Shown here: positions 38,307-47,564 of the stretch, piece by piece
Layout: each line of letters starts with the position of its first letter
Position numbering within the stretch: position 1 is the stretch's first letter
Assembly: GCA_963831645.1 (NCBI GenBank)
Contig: CAWHQZ010000019.1
Location: 1-64,000 of the forward strand
DNA from: CAWHQZ01 sp963831645
GTDB taxonomy: Bacteria; Pseudomonadota; Alphaproteobacteria; Rhizobiales; Aestuariivirgaceae
Length of the DNA stretch: 64,000 nt
Direction: 5' to 3'
The notes under the pieces: generated by a model
The model's input: only the letters and a program-made list of their open reading frames with translations
What the model was told of the DNA's origin: nothing
Database searches by the model: none
Program-made: the position numbers and the translations under genes

Positions 38307-39878
38307 ATGTTCAGGGCAGTGTCGCACCTGTCGAGGCTGGCGCGAGCCGGTCGAACCCTGGCCGCTTACAGTGCACTGCCGGCCTACCAAACCGACAAAC
38401 TGCCGGCGTCGGCCCGAGCCGTTTTGTGGGCAGCCAAGGTGGGCGGCAGAACCACGCTCGCGGAAAATCAAACGAACCCTATGGCAGCGGCGCTATACAA
38501 GCTCGGCCCGAGCTACATCAAGCTCGGCCAGTTCCTGGCCACCCGGGCGGACCTGGTGGGTGCGGAACGGGCCCGGGATCTGGCGCATCTGCAAGACCGC
38601 CTGCCGCCGTTCTCCCGAAGTGAGGCGTGCGCCGAACTGTCGGCCGCCTTCGGGGCGGAGGGCAAATCCATGTTCGCCGAGTTCGGTCCGCCGACGGCGG
38701 CAGCCTCAATCGCCCAGGTGCATCGGGCGAGGACATCCGACGGCCGCGACGTCGCAGTCAAGATACTGCGGCCCAGTATCGAGACGCAATTCGAGGACGA
38801 CCTCGCAAGCTTCCTGTTTGCGGCCCGCCTCATCGAGCGCTGGCATGAACCGTCGCGCCGGTTGCGTCCGGTCGAGGCGGTAGCCACCCTCGCCAACTCC
38901 GTGCGGCTGGAAATGGATTTGCGCATGGAAGCGGCAGCAATCGCGGAAATGGCCGGCAACGTGGCCGGCGACGCCGACTTCCGGGTGCCGCAAGTAGACT
39001 GGTCGCGAACCGCCCGACGCGTGCTGACGACGGAGTGGATCGAAGGCATTCCGGTCAGCGATGTGGACGGTCTGCGGCGGGCAGGCTTCGCTCCGGCGCG
39101 GATCGGCGAGACGATCGTGCAGTCGTTTCTCCGCCATGCCATCCGCGACGGTTTCTTTCATGCCGACATGCATCCAGGCAATCTGTTCATCGACGGGGCG
39201 GGCGCCCTCGTGGCTGTTGATTTCGGCATCATGGGCCGGCTGACGGTCAAGGAGCGCCGCTTTCTCGCAGAAATTCTGTTCGGATTCATCAGCCGCGACT
39301 ACATGCGCGTTTCGCAGGTTCATTTCGACGCCGGTTATGTTCCGCCCTCCCAGGACCGCGCGCTCTTCGCCCAGGCCTTGCGGGCCATCGGCGAGCCCCT
39401 CCTCGATCGAACGGCCGACGATATCTCGATGGGCGGACTCCTGACGCAGCTGTTCGAGGTCACCGGCCAGTTCAACATGCAGACGCAGCCGCAGCTGCTG
39501 CTGTTGCAAAAGACCATGGTGGTGGTGGAGGGGGTTGCGCGCACGCTCAACCCCAAGCTCAACATGTGGGCGACCGCCGAACCGGTGGTGCGCTCATGGA
39601 TCGAGGCCAAACTCGGCCCGCAAGGGAGGCTCGAGGAAGCTGCCGAGGGAGCGCTTTCGCTGGGGCGCATCGTGACCTCGTTGCCGGAAGTCTTGTCGGA
39701 AGCGCAGAAAGCTGCCCATATGCTTTCTGAAATGACGCGCGCCGGGGGCGTCAAACTGGACCCGGAATCGACCGAGGCCCTGGCAAGAGCCCAAGCCCGC
39801 CACGATCGGCCAACCCGCATGGCATTGTGGCTTGCAGCCGGAGCAATGCTGGCTTTGCTCGCATGGCAGGTCTTCTAA
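38307..39878 (+). CDS. ubiB: Ubiquinone biosynthesis kinase-like protein UbiB
   Basis: This 523-residue protein of the UbiB/ABC1 atypical kinase family shows the KxGQ motif (LGPSYIKLGQFLATRADLV), an Ala-rich nucleotide loop (AAASIAQVHRA), VAVKILRP, catalytic DMHPGN and metal-binding VAVDFGIMGRL. A hydrophobic segment near the C-terminus (ALWLAAGAMLALLAWQVF) anchors it in the membrane. It supports ubiquinone production, probably by extracting membrane precursors. It is the next gene after ubiE. Confidence 0.96.
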   Translation: MFRAVSHLSRLARAGRTLAAYSALPAYQTDKLPASARAVLWAAKVGGRTTLAENQTNPMAAALYKLGPSYIKLGQFLATRADLVGAERARDLAHLQDRLPPFSRSEACAELSAAFGAEGKSMFAEFGPPTAAASIAQVHRARTSDGRDVAVKILRPSIETQFEDDLASFLFAARLIERWHEPSRRLRPVEAVATLANSVRLEMDLRMEAAAIAEMAGNVAGDADFRVPQVDWSRTARRVLTTEWIEGIPVSDVDGLRRAGFAPARIGETIVQSFLRHAIRDGFFHADMHPGNLFIDGAGALVAVDFGIMGRLTVKERRFLAEILFGFISRDYMRVSQVHFDAGYVPPSQDRALFAQALRAIGEPLLDRTADDISMGGLLTQLFEVTGQFNMQTQPQLLLLQKTMVVVEGVARTLNPKLNMWATAEPVVRSWIEAKLGPQGRLEEAAEGALSLGRIVTSLPEVLSEAQKAAHMLSEMTRAGGVKLDPESTEALARAQARHDRPTRMALWLAAGAMLALLAWQVF

Positions 39879-39921
39879 TCTAATCTAACCATGGCGGCAG
39901 CCACCGCTTCCGGCGCGCCGG

Positions 39922-41178
39922 ATGCCTGCCATATACTATCAGCCGGCCGGAGTGAGCCCAATGCTGCAGGGCAAGCGAATTCTGCTAATCATCGGCGGGG
40001 GTATCGCCGCCTACCGTTCTCTCGAACTGATCCGGCGCCTGCGCGAGCGCGAGTGCGGCGTGGGCGTCATCATGACGGCGGCGGCAATGGAGTTCCTGAC
40101 ACCGCTGTCGGCCTCGAGTCTGGCAGGTGAAAGAGCGCACACCGATCTTTTCGATCTGACCGCCGAGACCGAGATCGGCCACATTCAGCTGTCGCGATCG
40201 GCCGATCTCATCGTGGTCGCTCCGGCCACCGCCGACCTCTTGGCCAAACTCGCCGCTGGAATCGCCAACGATCTCGCCTCGACGGTGCTGCTCGCAACCG
40301 ACAAACCGGTGCTAGCCGCACCCGCCATGAACGTACGCATGTGGTTTCATGCCGCTACGCAGCGAAACGTGGCCCGCCTCCAAGCCGATGGCGTCGAGTT
40401 CGTGGGGCCCGAGGAAGGGGCAATGGCGTGCGGTGAGTTCGGCCTGGGCAGAATGGCCGAACCCGACGATATCGTGACAGCGGTCGAGAACAAGCTGGCG
40501 AAAGGCGGCCCGCTCTCCGGCAGGAAGGTTGTCATCACCGCCGGACCTACCCGTGAAGCGATCGACCCGGTGCGCTTTCTATCCAACCGGTCATCGGGCA
40601 AGCAGGGCCATGCCCTGGCTCAGGCAGCGGCGGCGATGGGCGCTGAGACGGTGCTGGTATCGGGACCGGTGAGCTTGCCGGCGCCCGCCGGGCTACGAAG
40701 GATCGCAGTAGAAAGTGCCGAGGAAATGTTGCGGGCGGTCGAGGGGGAACTACCTTGCGATATTGCGGTCTTTACGGCCGCCGTCGCCGATTGGCGCCTC
40801 GCCAGTTCGGCGAGCCGGAAAATCAAGCGCCGACACGGCCGGCCGCCGGCATTCGAGCTCGTGGAGAACCCGGACATTCTCAGGGCTGTCGCCACCCGCA
40901 AGTCCAATCGTCCTGCGCTGGTCGTCGGCTTTGCCGCCGAGACGGACGCGGTCGTCGCGCACGGCATCGAAAAGCTCAAGGCCAAAGGCTGCGATATCAT
41001 CGTGGCCAATGACGTCAGCGAGACAAGCGGCGTGTTCGGTGCCGAGCACAATCAGGTGCACCTCATTTCGGCCGCCGGCGTGGAAAGCTGGACAAGGATG
41101 TCGAAGCGTGAAGTCGCCGAGCGGCTTATGGAGCTGTTCGCCGATCGGTTAGGGGCCGTCGCGAAGGCCGCCGAATGA
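39922..41178 (+). CDS. coaBC: Bifunctional phosphopantothenoylcysteine decarboxylase/synthetase
   Basis: The CoaC half (about 1-190) has ILLIIGGGIAAYRSLEL, APAMNVRMWFHAATQRN and the active-site Cys in AMACGEFGLGRM. The CoaB half has VVITAGPTREAIDPVRFLSN and RSSGKQGHALAQAAA. Together they convert phosphopantothenate to phosphopantetheine for coenzyme A. The start may be ATG 39961 (MLQGKRI) rather than 39922. The stop overlaps the dut start by four bases. Confidence 0.96.
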   Translation: MPAIYYQPAGVSPMLQGKRILLIIGGGIAAYRSLELIRRLRERECGVGVIMTAAAMEFLTPLSASSLAGERAHTDLFDLTAETEIGHIQLSRSADLIVVAPATADLLAKLAAGIANDLASTVLLATDKPVLAAPAMNVRMWFHAATQRNVARLQADGVEFVGPEEGAMACGEFGLGRMAEPDDIVTAVENKLAKGGPLSGRKVVITAGPTREAIDPVRFLSNRSSGKQGHALAQAAAAMGAETVLVSGPVSLPAPAGLRRIAVESAEEMLRAVEGELPCDIAVFTAAVADWRLASSASRKIKRRHGRPPAFELVENPDILRAVATRKSNRPALVVGFAAETDAVVAHGIEKLKAKGCDIIVANDVSETSGVFGAEHNQVHLISAAGVESWTRMSKREVAERLMELFADRLGAVAKAAE

Positions 41179-41615
41179 TCGCCATCCTAATCAAGCGCCT
41201 CGCCAATGGCGACGGCTTGCCAATGCCCGCCTATGCGACGGCGGGAGCCGCCGGCCTGGATCTGCGGGCGGCCGCTGATCGGCTTCTACAGGCGGGGGAG
41301 CGTTGCCTGATGCCGACCGGGTTCGCCCTGGCACTGCCGGAAGGGTTCGAAGCGCAGGTCCGGCCACGGTCCGGGCTGGCGATCGATCATGGCGTAACGG
41401 TGCTCAATGCGCCGGGCACCGTCGACTGGGACTATCGCGGTGAAATCAGCGTGCCGTTGATCAATCATGGCACCACCACCTTCGCGATCCGGCGTGGCGA
41501 CCGGATCGCCCAACTGGTTGTCGCACCGGTTGTACGGGCGAGTTTCGTGGAGGTCGATCGCCTCGATGAAACCGCGCGCAGCGGCGGCGGTTTCGGTTCC
41601 TCGGGCATTCAATAG
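41175..41615 (+). CDS. dut: dUTP diphosphatase
   Basis: All five trimeric dUTPase motifs are visible in 146 residues: AGLDLRAA, RPRSGLA, NAPGTVDWDYRGEI (catalytic Asp), RGDRIAQLVV and the Gly-rich C-terminal GGGFGSSG. It keeps dUTP out of DNA and supplies dUMP. It is coupled to coaBC by overlap. Confidence 0.97.
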   Translation: MIAILIKRLANGDGLPMPAYATAGAAGLDLRAAADRLLQAGERCLMPTGFALALPEGFEAQVRPRSGLAIDHGVTVLNAPGTVDWDYRGEISVPLINHGTTTFAIRRGDRIAQLVVAPVVRASFVEVDRLDETARSGGGFGSSGIQ

Positions 41616-41621
41616 CCGGCC

Positions 41622-42425
41622 ATGGCGTTCAGCGATGAAGAGCTCGCGCGCTACGCCCGGCATATCCTGCTCAAGGAAGTCGGCGGACCGGGACAGGCAG
41701 CGCTCAAGGCGGCCAGCGTTCTGGTCATAGGCGCGGGCGGGCTCGGCTCGCCTCTCCTCATGTACCTCGCGGCAGCCGGCATCGGCCGCCTCGGCATCGT
41801 CGACAACGACCGGGTGAGCCTGTCCAACCTGCAGCGCCAGATCGTGCATTCAACCCGTAACGTAGGGCAAGACAAGACCGCGAGCGCTGAGGCCGCCGTC
41901 GGCGAACTCAATCCCCACGTGGTGGTGGATCGCCATGCCATCCGGCTCGTAGCCGCCAACGCGCTCGATATCGTCGCCGGCTATGACATCGTGGCGGATG
42001 GATCAGACAATTTCCCGACCCGGTTTCTCGTCAGCGATGCATGTTTTCTCGCCGGCAAGACGTTGGTGTCGGCGGCGGTGGGACAGTTCGACGGCCAGGT
42101 TTCCACCTTCAAGCCGCACGCGCGGCGAGAGGACGGCACCCCCTATCCGAGCTATCGCTGCCTCCATGCCGAGGCGCCGCCGCCGGGACTGCTGCCGACC
42201 TGCGAGGAAGCGGGCATTTTGGGAGCGCTGACCGGGATCATCGGCTCCATTCAGGCGATCGAGGTGATCAAGGAAATTCTCGGTCTTGGGGACAGCCTGG
42301 CGGGCAAGCTCCTGCTCTACGACGCGCTGGCGGCACGAGCCTATGTCACGGAGATTCCGTGGAGTTCCGACAATCCGCTCAACGGGACCCACGCCAGCAT
42401 TCGCGATCTGTCGCATCACGCCTGA
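41622..42425 (+). CDS. moeB: MoeB/ThiF/HesA-family adenylyltransferase
   Basis: An E1-like enzyme of 267 residues: ATP-binding VIGAGGLGSPLLMYLAAAG, DNDRVSLSNLQRQ, and GSDNFPTRFLVSDAC. Cysteines in YRCLHAEAPPPG and LPTCEEAG are present, the second in the catalytic/zinc region. There is no C-terminal rhodanese domain. It adenylates the C-terminus of a small sulfur carrier such as MoaD or ThiS; which one cannot be told from the sequence. It follows dut by 6 bp. Confidence 0.88.
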   Translation: MAFSDEELARYARHILLKEVGGPGQAALKAASVLVIGAGGLGSPLLMYLAAAGIGRLGIVDNDRVSLSNLQRQIVHSTRNVGQDKTASAEAAVGELNPHVVVDRHAIRLVAANALDIVAGYDIVADGSDNFPTRFLVSDACFLAGKTLVSAAVGQFDGQVSTFKPHARREDGTPYPSYRCLHAEAPPPGLLPTCEEAGILGALTGIIGSIQAIEVIKEILGLGDSLAGKLLLYDALAARAYVTEIPWSSDNPLNGTHASIRDLSHHA

Positions 42426-42469
42426 CATTCGGGTGAGGCGGCTTGAGGTTGAGACAAGCCGCTGAGGCG

Positions 42470-43312
42470 CTATTGGGCAGCCTCGCGCGCTTCCTCATCC
42501 TCTTCCTCGCTCAGATCCTCCGGTCGCGGTGCGGAAATGATGTTGTAGCCGGAATCGACAAAGTGCACTTCTCCTGTCACACCGCCGGACAGCGGCGAGA
42601 GAAGATATAGCGCTGCACCACCAATCTCTTCGAGTGTCACCGTGCGCCGCAACGGCGAATGACGCTTCTGGAAGTTGAACATGACCCGGGCGGCGCCGAT
42701 GCCGGAGCCGGCCAGCGTCCGCATGGGGCCGGCGGAAATGGCATTGACCCTGATGCCCGCCGGACCGTAGTCGGCGGCGAGATAACGTACCGAGGCCTCG
42801 AGCGCTGCCTTGGCAACCCCCATGACATTGTAGTTGGGCAGGACCCGCGTCGCGCCCCCGTACGTCAGGGTCACCATCGCTCCACCGCCCTGCATCAGAT
42901 GCGCGGCGCGCCTGGCGATTTCAGTGAAGGAAAAGCACGAGATCACCATCGTGCGGATGAAATTGTCGCGGGTCGTTTCGGAGTATTTGCCCTTGAGCTC
43001 GGACTTGGCGGAATAGGCGATGGCGTGGACGACGAAATCCAGCGAACCCCATGCCTTCTCGATGGCGGCGAAGACCCCGTCGATCGTCGCGAGATCTTCA
43101 ACATCGCAGGGGAGAACCAGGCTGCTTTCAACTTTCGCGGCCAGCGGCCTCACCCGCCTGCCGAAGGCCTCGCCTTGATAGGTGAACCCCAGCTCGGCCC
43201 CATGTCGGTGGAGCACCTGGGCGATGCCCCAGGCGATCGAGTGATCGTTGGCGACGCCCATGACGAGGCCGCGCCGCCCGCGCATGATTTCGCTCGCTGC
43301 CGGCTCGCTCAT
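42470..43312 (-). CDS. fabI: Enoyl-[acyl-carrier-protein] reductase (NADH) FabI
   Basis: A divergent short-chain reductase: GVANDHSIAWGIAQVLHRHG at the N-terminus, VHAIAYSAKSELKGKYSETT, and the catalytic Tyr-x6-Lys in YNVMGVAKAALEAS. VNAISAGPMRTLAGSGI and a C-terminal GEVHFVDSGYNI also fit FabI, which does the last step of fatty-acid elongation. I chose ATG 43312 over 43339. The tail is unusually acidic (EEEDEEAREAAQ). It lies 23 bp after fabB, in a fabA-fabB-fabI operon. Confidence 0.95.
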   Translation of the reverse strand: MSEPAASEIMRGRRGLVMGVANDHSIAWGIAQVLHRHGAELGFTYQGEAFGRRVRPLAAKVESSLVLPCDVEDLATIDGVFAAIEKAWGSLDFVVHAIAYSAKSELKGKYSETTRDNFIRTMVISCFSFTEIARRAAHLMQGGGAMVTLTYGGATRVLPNYNVMGVAKAALEASVRYLAADYGPAGIRVNAISAGPMRTLAGSGIGAARVMFNFQKRHSPLRRTVTLEEIGGAALYLLSPLSGGVTGEVHFVDSGYNIISAPRPEDLSEEEDEEAREAAQ

Positions 43313-43335
43313 CGCTCCCCCGCGCGCCTCCACCC

Positions 43336-44559
43336 TCAACCATCGAATCGCTGGAAGGCCAGCGTCGCGTTGGTGCCGCCAAATCCGAAGCTGTTGGAAA
43401 TCGCCACGCCGATCCTCGCATCGTCGATGCGCTCTCTGACGATCGGCAGGTCGGCGAACTCGGGATCGATCTCGGTGATGTTGGCGCTTTCGCAGATGAA
43501 CCCGTTCTGCATCATCAACAGACAGTAGATCGATTCCTGAACCCCGGTAGCGCCGAGCGAATGTCCGGTCAGGCCCTTGGTGGCGGCGATCTTTGGCACA
43601 TCCGAACCGAACACCGTGCGCACGGCCTCGATCTCCCGCTTGTCGCCGATCGGCGTCGAAGTGGCGTGGGGATTGATGTAGTCGACCCTTTCCTTCACCG
43701 TCGCCAGCGCCTGGCGCATGCAGCGCACCGCTCCCTCACCCGAGGGCTGGACCATGTCGAAGCCGTCGGAGGTGGCGCCGTAGCCGACGAGTTCGCCGTA
43801 GATCCTGGCGCCGCGCGCCTTGGCGTGGCCGAGCTCTTCCATCACCACGACTCCCGCTCCGCCGGCGATTACGAAGCCGTCGCGATCCTTGTCATAGGGT
43901 CTGGAGGCTGAGGCCGGCGCATCGTTGCGTTTGGTGGACATCGCTCCCATGGCGTCGAAAAGCACCGACAGTGTCCAGTCGAGTTCTTCCCCGCCGCCGG
44001 CGAACACCACGTCCTGCTTGCCCCATTGGATGAGCTCCGCAGCATTGCCGATGCAGTGGGCCGAGGTGGCGCAGGCCGAAGAAATGGAGTAGTTGACGCC
44101 GCGGATACCGAACGGGACTGCCAGGGTCGCCGAGTTGGTGCTCGACATGGACGCCGGCACGGCGAACGGCCCCACCCGCTTCGGTCCCTTCTCCCGCGTC
44201 GTGTCGGCGGCCGCGACAATGGTCCGGGTCGAGGGCCCGCCCGAGCCCATGATGAGCCCGGTGCGCTCGTTCTTGGCCTCGTTCTCCTCGAGACCTGAAT
44301 CGGTCAGAGCCTGCTGCATGGCGATGTAGTTCCAGGCCGCGCCATCGCCCATGAACCGGCGCACACGGCGATCGACCGCGCTGTCAAGATCGAGGTCAGG
44401 GGCACCGTGAACCTGACAGCGGAAGCCCAGCCTGGCGTAATCCTCCGACTTCACGATCCCGGACTTCGCCTCGCGCAGGGAGGCGAGCACTTCCTGGACG
44501 TTGTTGCCGATGCTCGAAACAATGCCCATGCCGGTCACCACAACACGCCGCATCACCAT
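43336..44559 (-). CDS. fabB: Beta-ketoacyl-ACP synthase I
   Basis: The thiolase-fold enzyme has 407 residues with active-site Cys in SISSACATSAHCIGNA and the His residues in NPHATSTPIGDK and ATKGLTGHSLGATG. The ending NSFGFGGTNATLAFQRFDG is typical. With FabA it makes unsaturated fatty acids. It is transcribed 18 bp after fabA. Confidence 0.96.
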   Translation of the reverse strand: MVMRRVVVTGMGIVSSIGNNVQEVLASLREAKSGIVKSEDYARLGFRCQVHGAPDLDLDSAVDRRVRRFMGDGAAWNYIAMQQALTDSGLEENEAKNERTGLIMGSGGPSTRTIVAAADTTREKGPKRVGPFAVPASMSSTNSATLAVPFGIRGVNYSISSACATSAHCIGNAAELIQWGKQDVVFAGGGEELDWTLSVLFDAMGAMSTKRNDAPASASRPYDKDRDGFVIAGGAGVVVMEELGHAKARGARIYGELVGYGATSDGFDMVQPSGEGAVRCMRQALATVKERVDYINPHATSTPIGDKREIEAVRTVFGSDVPKIAATKGLTGHSLGATGVQESIYCLLMMQNGFICESANITEIDPEFADLPIVRERIDDARIGVAISNSFGFGGTNATLAFQRFDG

Positions 44560-44577
44560 GTTCTCCGTTTGGCGGGG

Positions 44578-45108
44578 TCAGGCCGCGCCGAGGGCGGCCG
44601 CATCCGGCAGGAACAGACCGACGCGCAGATCGGCAGCCTGATAGATCGTTTCGCCGTCGGCCTTGAGCAGCCCATCGCCGATGCCGAGATTGAGCTTGCG
44701 CAGGATCACCCGCTTGAGGTTAACCACATACTCCACCTTCTTGACGGTCGGCAGCACCATGCCGGTGAACTTGACCTCGCCTACGCCGAGGGCGCGCCCC
44801 TTGCCGGGAGCTCCCATCCAGCCGAGAAAGAAGCCCAGGAGCTGCCAGAAGGCATCAAGACCCAGGCACCCTGGCATTACCGGGTCGCCGCGGAAGTGGC
44901 ACGAGAAGAACCACAGGTCCTTATGGACATCAAGCTCGGCCACGACCTGCCCCTTGCCGTGCTCACCGCCTGCCTCGGCGATGGTGGTAATGCGATCGAA
45001 CATCAGCATCGGCGGGAGCGGAAGCTGGGCGTTGCCTGGGCCAAAGAGCTCGCCCCGCGCGCAGGCCAGCAGATCTTCGAAACCGTAGTATGGTTTTTTC
45101 TGAAACAA
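44578..45108 (-). CDS. fabA: 3-hydroxydecanoyl-ACP dehydratase/isomerase
   Basis: The 176-residue hot-dog fold protein has catalytic His in FFSCHFRGDPVMPGCLGLDA (the Asp lies at the end of this motif). PPMLMFDRITTI and VKFTGMVLPTVKKVEYVV are also characteristic. It introduces the cis double bond at the C10 stage. It is divergent from irr, separated by 178 bp. Confidence 0.96.
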   Translation of the reverse strand: MFQKKPYYGFEDLLACARGELFGPGNAQLPLPPMLMFDRITTIAEAGGEHGKGQVVAELDVHKDLWFFSCHFRGDPVMPGCLGLDAFWQLLGFFLGWMGAPGKGRALGVGEVKFTGMVLPTVKKVEYVVNLKRVILRKLNLGIGDGLLKADGETIYQAADLRVGLFLPDAAALGAA

Positions 45109-45232
45109 CTCCTACCTTGCGCCTTTGCGGCCGTGCCTTATCCTTTCTCTGGCGAGTATACACCGTACACCGCCTCGAGGTCCAAGGCGGCCGGACGTCG
45201 CGCTGGTGGGAGTTTGCAGCCGCATGGCAATT

Positions 45233-45262
45233 CATGCTAGCCAGTCGGTAAATCTTAGCATG
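45233..45262 (+). promoter_or_regulatory. Inverted repeat upstream of irr
   Basis: CATGCTAG (45233-45240) and CTTAGCATG (45254-45262) form a dyad ending 24 bases before the irr start codon. Seven to eight paired bases per arm and a 13-base spacer fit an operator or a leader hairpin. It does not match the textbook iron-control element of Irr, so its reader is unknown. Confidence 0.4.
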
Positions 45263-45286
45263 TCCCTCTAGGAAGGAGTGGTGGGA

Positions 45287-45697
45287 ATGATGGAGCCGGC
45301 GATCCTGGCGCAGCGGCTGCGCAAGGTAGGACTGAGGCCGACGCGGCAACGTATGGCCTTGGCCGGACTGTTGTTTGGCGGCCAAAACCGCCATGTGACC
45401 GCGGAAGAGCTTCATCGCGAGGCGCTCTCCACCGGCGCCGTCGTTTCACTCGCCACCATCTACAACACACTCAACCGCTTTACTGCCGCGGGGTTCTTGC
45501 GCGAAGTGGCGGTTGAGGGCGCCAAGACGTATTTCGACACCAATACGGCAGACCACTTCCATTTTTATCTCGAAAGCGAGGGCCGGCTGCTCGACATCGA
45601 TCATCACGATGTGACGGTGGAGGGTCTTCCGGAAACGCCCGGCGGCAAATACGTGTCCCGAATCGACGTCATCGTGCGTCTCGCCGATCGCTCTTAG
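45287..45697 (+). CDS. irr: Iron response regulator Irr (Fur family)
   Basis: AAGGAG at 45273-45278 points to ATG 45287. The winged helix is GLRPTRQRMALAGLLFGGQN through VSLATIYNTLNRFTAAGFLR. The dimerisation part has DTNTADHFHFYLESEGRLLD, with the HxH that takes the place of the HHH heme/metal site, and LPETPGGKYVSRIDVIVRL, an Irr-type ending that lacks the Fur CxxC zinc sites. There is no N-terminal heme regulatory GCPWHD segment, as in rhizobial rather than Bradyrhizobium japonicum Irr. Irr represses or activates iron genes under iron limitation; mbfA at 14096 is a likely target. The irr-fabA divergent pair is conserved in Hyphomicrobiales. Confidence 0.93.
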   Translation: MMEPAILAQRLRKVGLRPTRQRMALAGLLFGGQNRHVTAEELHREALSTGAVVSLATIYNTLNRFTAAGFLREVAVEGAKTYFDTNTADHFHFYLESEGRLLDIDHHDVTVEGLPETPGGKYVSRIDVIVRLADRS

Positions 45698-45700
45698 GTC

Positions 45701-46303
45701 TTAGTCGACAATCTCCTCACCGGGATAGACGCCAAAAAGCTGACTCTGTTCGACCCAGCCGTCATAACCTTCGACGCTCATTTCACACCAGTCTCCAGTG
45801 CACGCGGAGACCTCTCCGACGACCCCCGACTTGAGCTTGGCAACCGGTTTGGCCGAAGCCTTGGCGCTGTGGCGCATGGCGATTTCGTGCTCTTTCTTCC
45901 ACGGGGCGACGATGGCGGTTCGATTGCCTCCAAGCATGCTCATATATACCCAGCCCTCATCGCCCTCACTGTCGCGAATGCGGCGCCAATGCTCGAACTC
46001 GGCTATGATCTCTACCGGCAGGCCCTTGCGCTTGAACACCCAGGCGATCTCATGTTCGCTCGAGGGGCCGCGACGAACGTTGACCGTGTCGGTCTTGAGG
46101 CTTACGAACCGGGGAATCGGCAACCCGCTTGGACCCTTGCTTGCCTGGTTCCTGTCGACATTGGCGAGCGAACCGGTGACAGCTGCGGCTGAAGAGGGAA
46201 CTTCGCTGGAGGCCTGTTGCCCGAACAGGGAATAGAGCGCACCGGCCGCAATGGCGAGGCACGCCACGCCCAGCAGGAGTGAACCCATCCGGCGTCCGCT
46301 CAA
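45701..46303 (-). CDS. Membrane-anchored protein with bacterial SH3 domain
   Basis: An N-terminal membrane anchor or signal (MGSLLLGVACLAIAAGALYS) is followed by a Ser/Ala-rich linker. An SH3b domain begins with RFVSLKTDTVNVRRGPSSEH and includes HWRRIRDSEGDEGWVYMSML. A second, shorter SH3-like part follows (KLKSGVVGEVSACTGDWCEM, GYDGWVEQSQLFGVYPGEE). Such proteins lie in the periplasm and may bind cell wall; the role of this family is not established. It is convergent with irr, with 3 bp between stops. Confidence 0.88.
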   Translation of the reverse strand: MSGRRMGSLLLGVACLAIAAGALYSLFGQQASSEVPSSAAAVTGSLANVDRNQASKGPSGLPIPRFVSLKTDTVNVRRGPSSEHEIAWVFKRKGLPVEIIAEFEHWRRIRDSEGDEGWVYMSMLGGNRTAIVAPWKKEHEIAMRHSAKASAKPVAKLKSGVVGEVSACTGDWCEMSVEGYDGWVEQSQLFGVYPGEEIVD

Positions 46304-46475
46304 TCGTTTCCTTTCCGGCGCTCATTGCGGCGAGCCTGCCGCCGTAGGCTTGCCCCCGCCCGCCACTTGCCACTCGGGTCTGGCGCAGTCTACACAGGCT
46401 TCGACGTCTCAAGAAGAAGATTGCTTCCACGCTGCGGCAGCAGGCGTTAACAAATAGTTACCGGTACCGGAGCAT

Positions 46476-47525
46476 GTGGTGTTCAGCAAAGCGCTTGGAC
46501 CTCGGCGGAAAATCCTTCCGGCATGGGGCCCGCCAGTGACCAAGCGCAAGCCGCTGGTTATCGTCACCCGGAAGTTGCCCGACCTGGTCGAAACCCGCAT
46601 GCGGGAGCTTTTCAACACGAGGCTCAACGCCGATGACAAACCGCTGAGCCAGAGCCAGCTCGCCGCGGCTGCCGGCGAGGCCGAAGTGCTGGTTCCAACC
46701 GTCACCGACCTCATCGATAAGGCGGTGATCATGCAGGCGGGCGAACAGCTGAAGCTCATCGCCAATTTCGGCAACGGAGTCGACAACATCGATGTGGAGA
46801 CCGCGCTTGCCCGCGGCATCAGCGTAACCAACACGCCGGGCGTGCTGACCGAGGACACGGCCGACATGACAATGGCGCTGATCCTCGCGGTGGCCCGCAG
46901 AATCATCGAAGGTGCGCAGGTAATCGGTCCCGATAACAGCTGGCAGGGCTGGTCACCGACCTGGATGCTGGGCCACCGCATCTTCGGCAAGCGCCTCGGC
47001 ATCATCGGCATGGGCCGGATCGGCCAAGCCGTGGCCAGGCGCGCCAAGAGCTTCGGCTTGCAGATCCACTACCACAACCGCAAGCCCGTACATCCCTCCG
47101 TCGAGGAGGAGCTCGAGGCCACGTATTGGGACAGTCTCGACCAGATGCTTGCCCGAATGGACGTGATATCGATCAATTGCCCGCATACGCCGGCCACATT
47201 TCATCTGCTTTCGGCACGGCGGCTGAAGCTGCTCAAGCCCGATGCGATTATCGTCAATACGGCGCGAGGCGAGGTCATCGATGAAAATGCGCTCGCCCGA
47301 ATGCTCGAAGCCAACGAACTCGGCGGAGTGGGGCTCGACGTGTTCGAGCATGAGCCGGCCGTCAATCCCCGCCTGCTGAAGTCGAAAAAGGCGGTGCTCC
47401 TGCCGCATATGGGATCGGCCACTCTGGAAGGCCGCATCGATATGGGCGAGAAGGTGATCATCAACATCAAGACTTGGGTCGATGGGCACAAGCCGCCGGA
47501 CAGGGTATTGCCGGCCATGTTGTGA
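46476..47525 (+). CDS. D-2-hydroxyacid dehydrogenase (glyoxylate/hydroxypyruvate reductase type)
   Basis: The coenzyme domain has LGIIGMGRIGQAVARRAKSF (GxGxxG). Catalytic residues are in VNTARGEVIDENALA (Arg), GLDVFEHEPAVNPRLL (Glu) and LLPHMGSATLEGR (His). Length is 330-349 depending on the start: GTG 46476 or, more likely, GTG 46536 (TKRKPLVIVTRKLP). The family reduces glyoxylate, hydroxypyruvate or related 2-keto acids with NAD(P)H; the exact substrate cannot be read from the sequence. Confidence 0.9.
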   Translation: MVFSKALGPRRKILPAWGPPVTKRKPLVIVTRKLPDLVETRMRELFNTRLNADDKPLSQSQLAAAAGEAEVLVPTVTDLIDKAVIMQAGEQLKLIANFGNGVDNIDVETALARGISVTNTPGVLTEDTADMTMALILAVARRIIEGAQVIGPDNSWQGWSPTWMLGHRIFGKRLGIIGMGRIGQAVARRAKSFGLQIHYHNRKPVHPSVEEELEATYWDSLDQMLARMDVISINCPHTPATFHLLSARRLKLLKPDAIIVNTARGEVIDENALARMLEANELGGVGLDVFEHEPAVNPRLLKSKKAVLLPHMGSATLEGRIDMGEKVIINIKTWVDGHKPPDRVLPAML

Positions 47526-47564
47526 GACGGGCGCCCCCTCGCCTGAGGCAAGCGCGCGCCTCGA

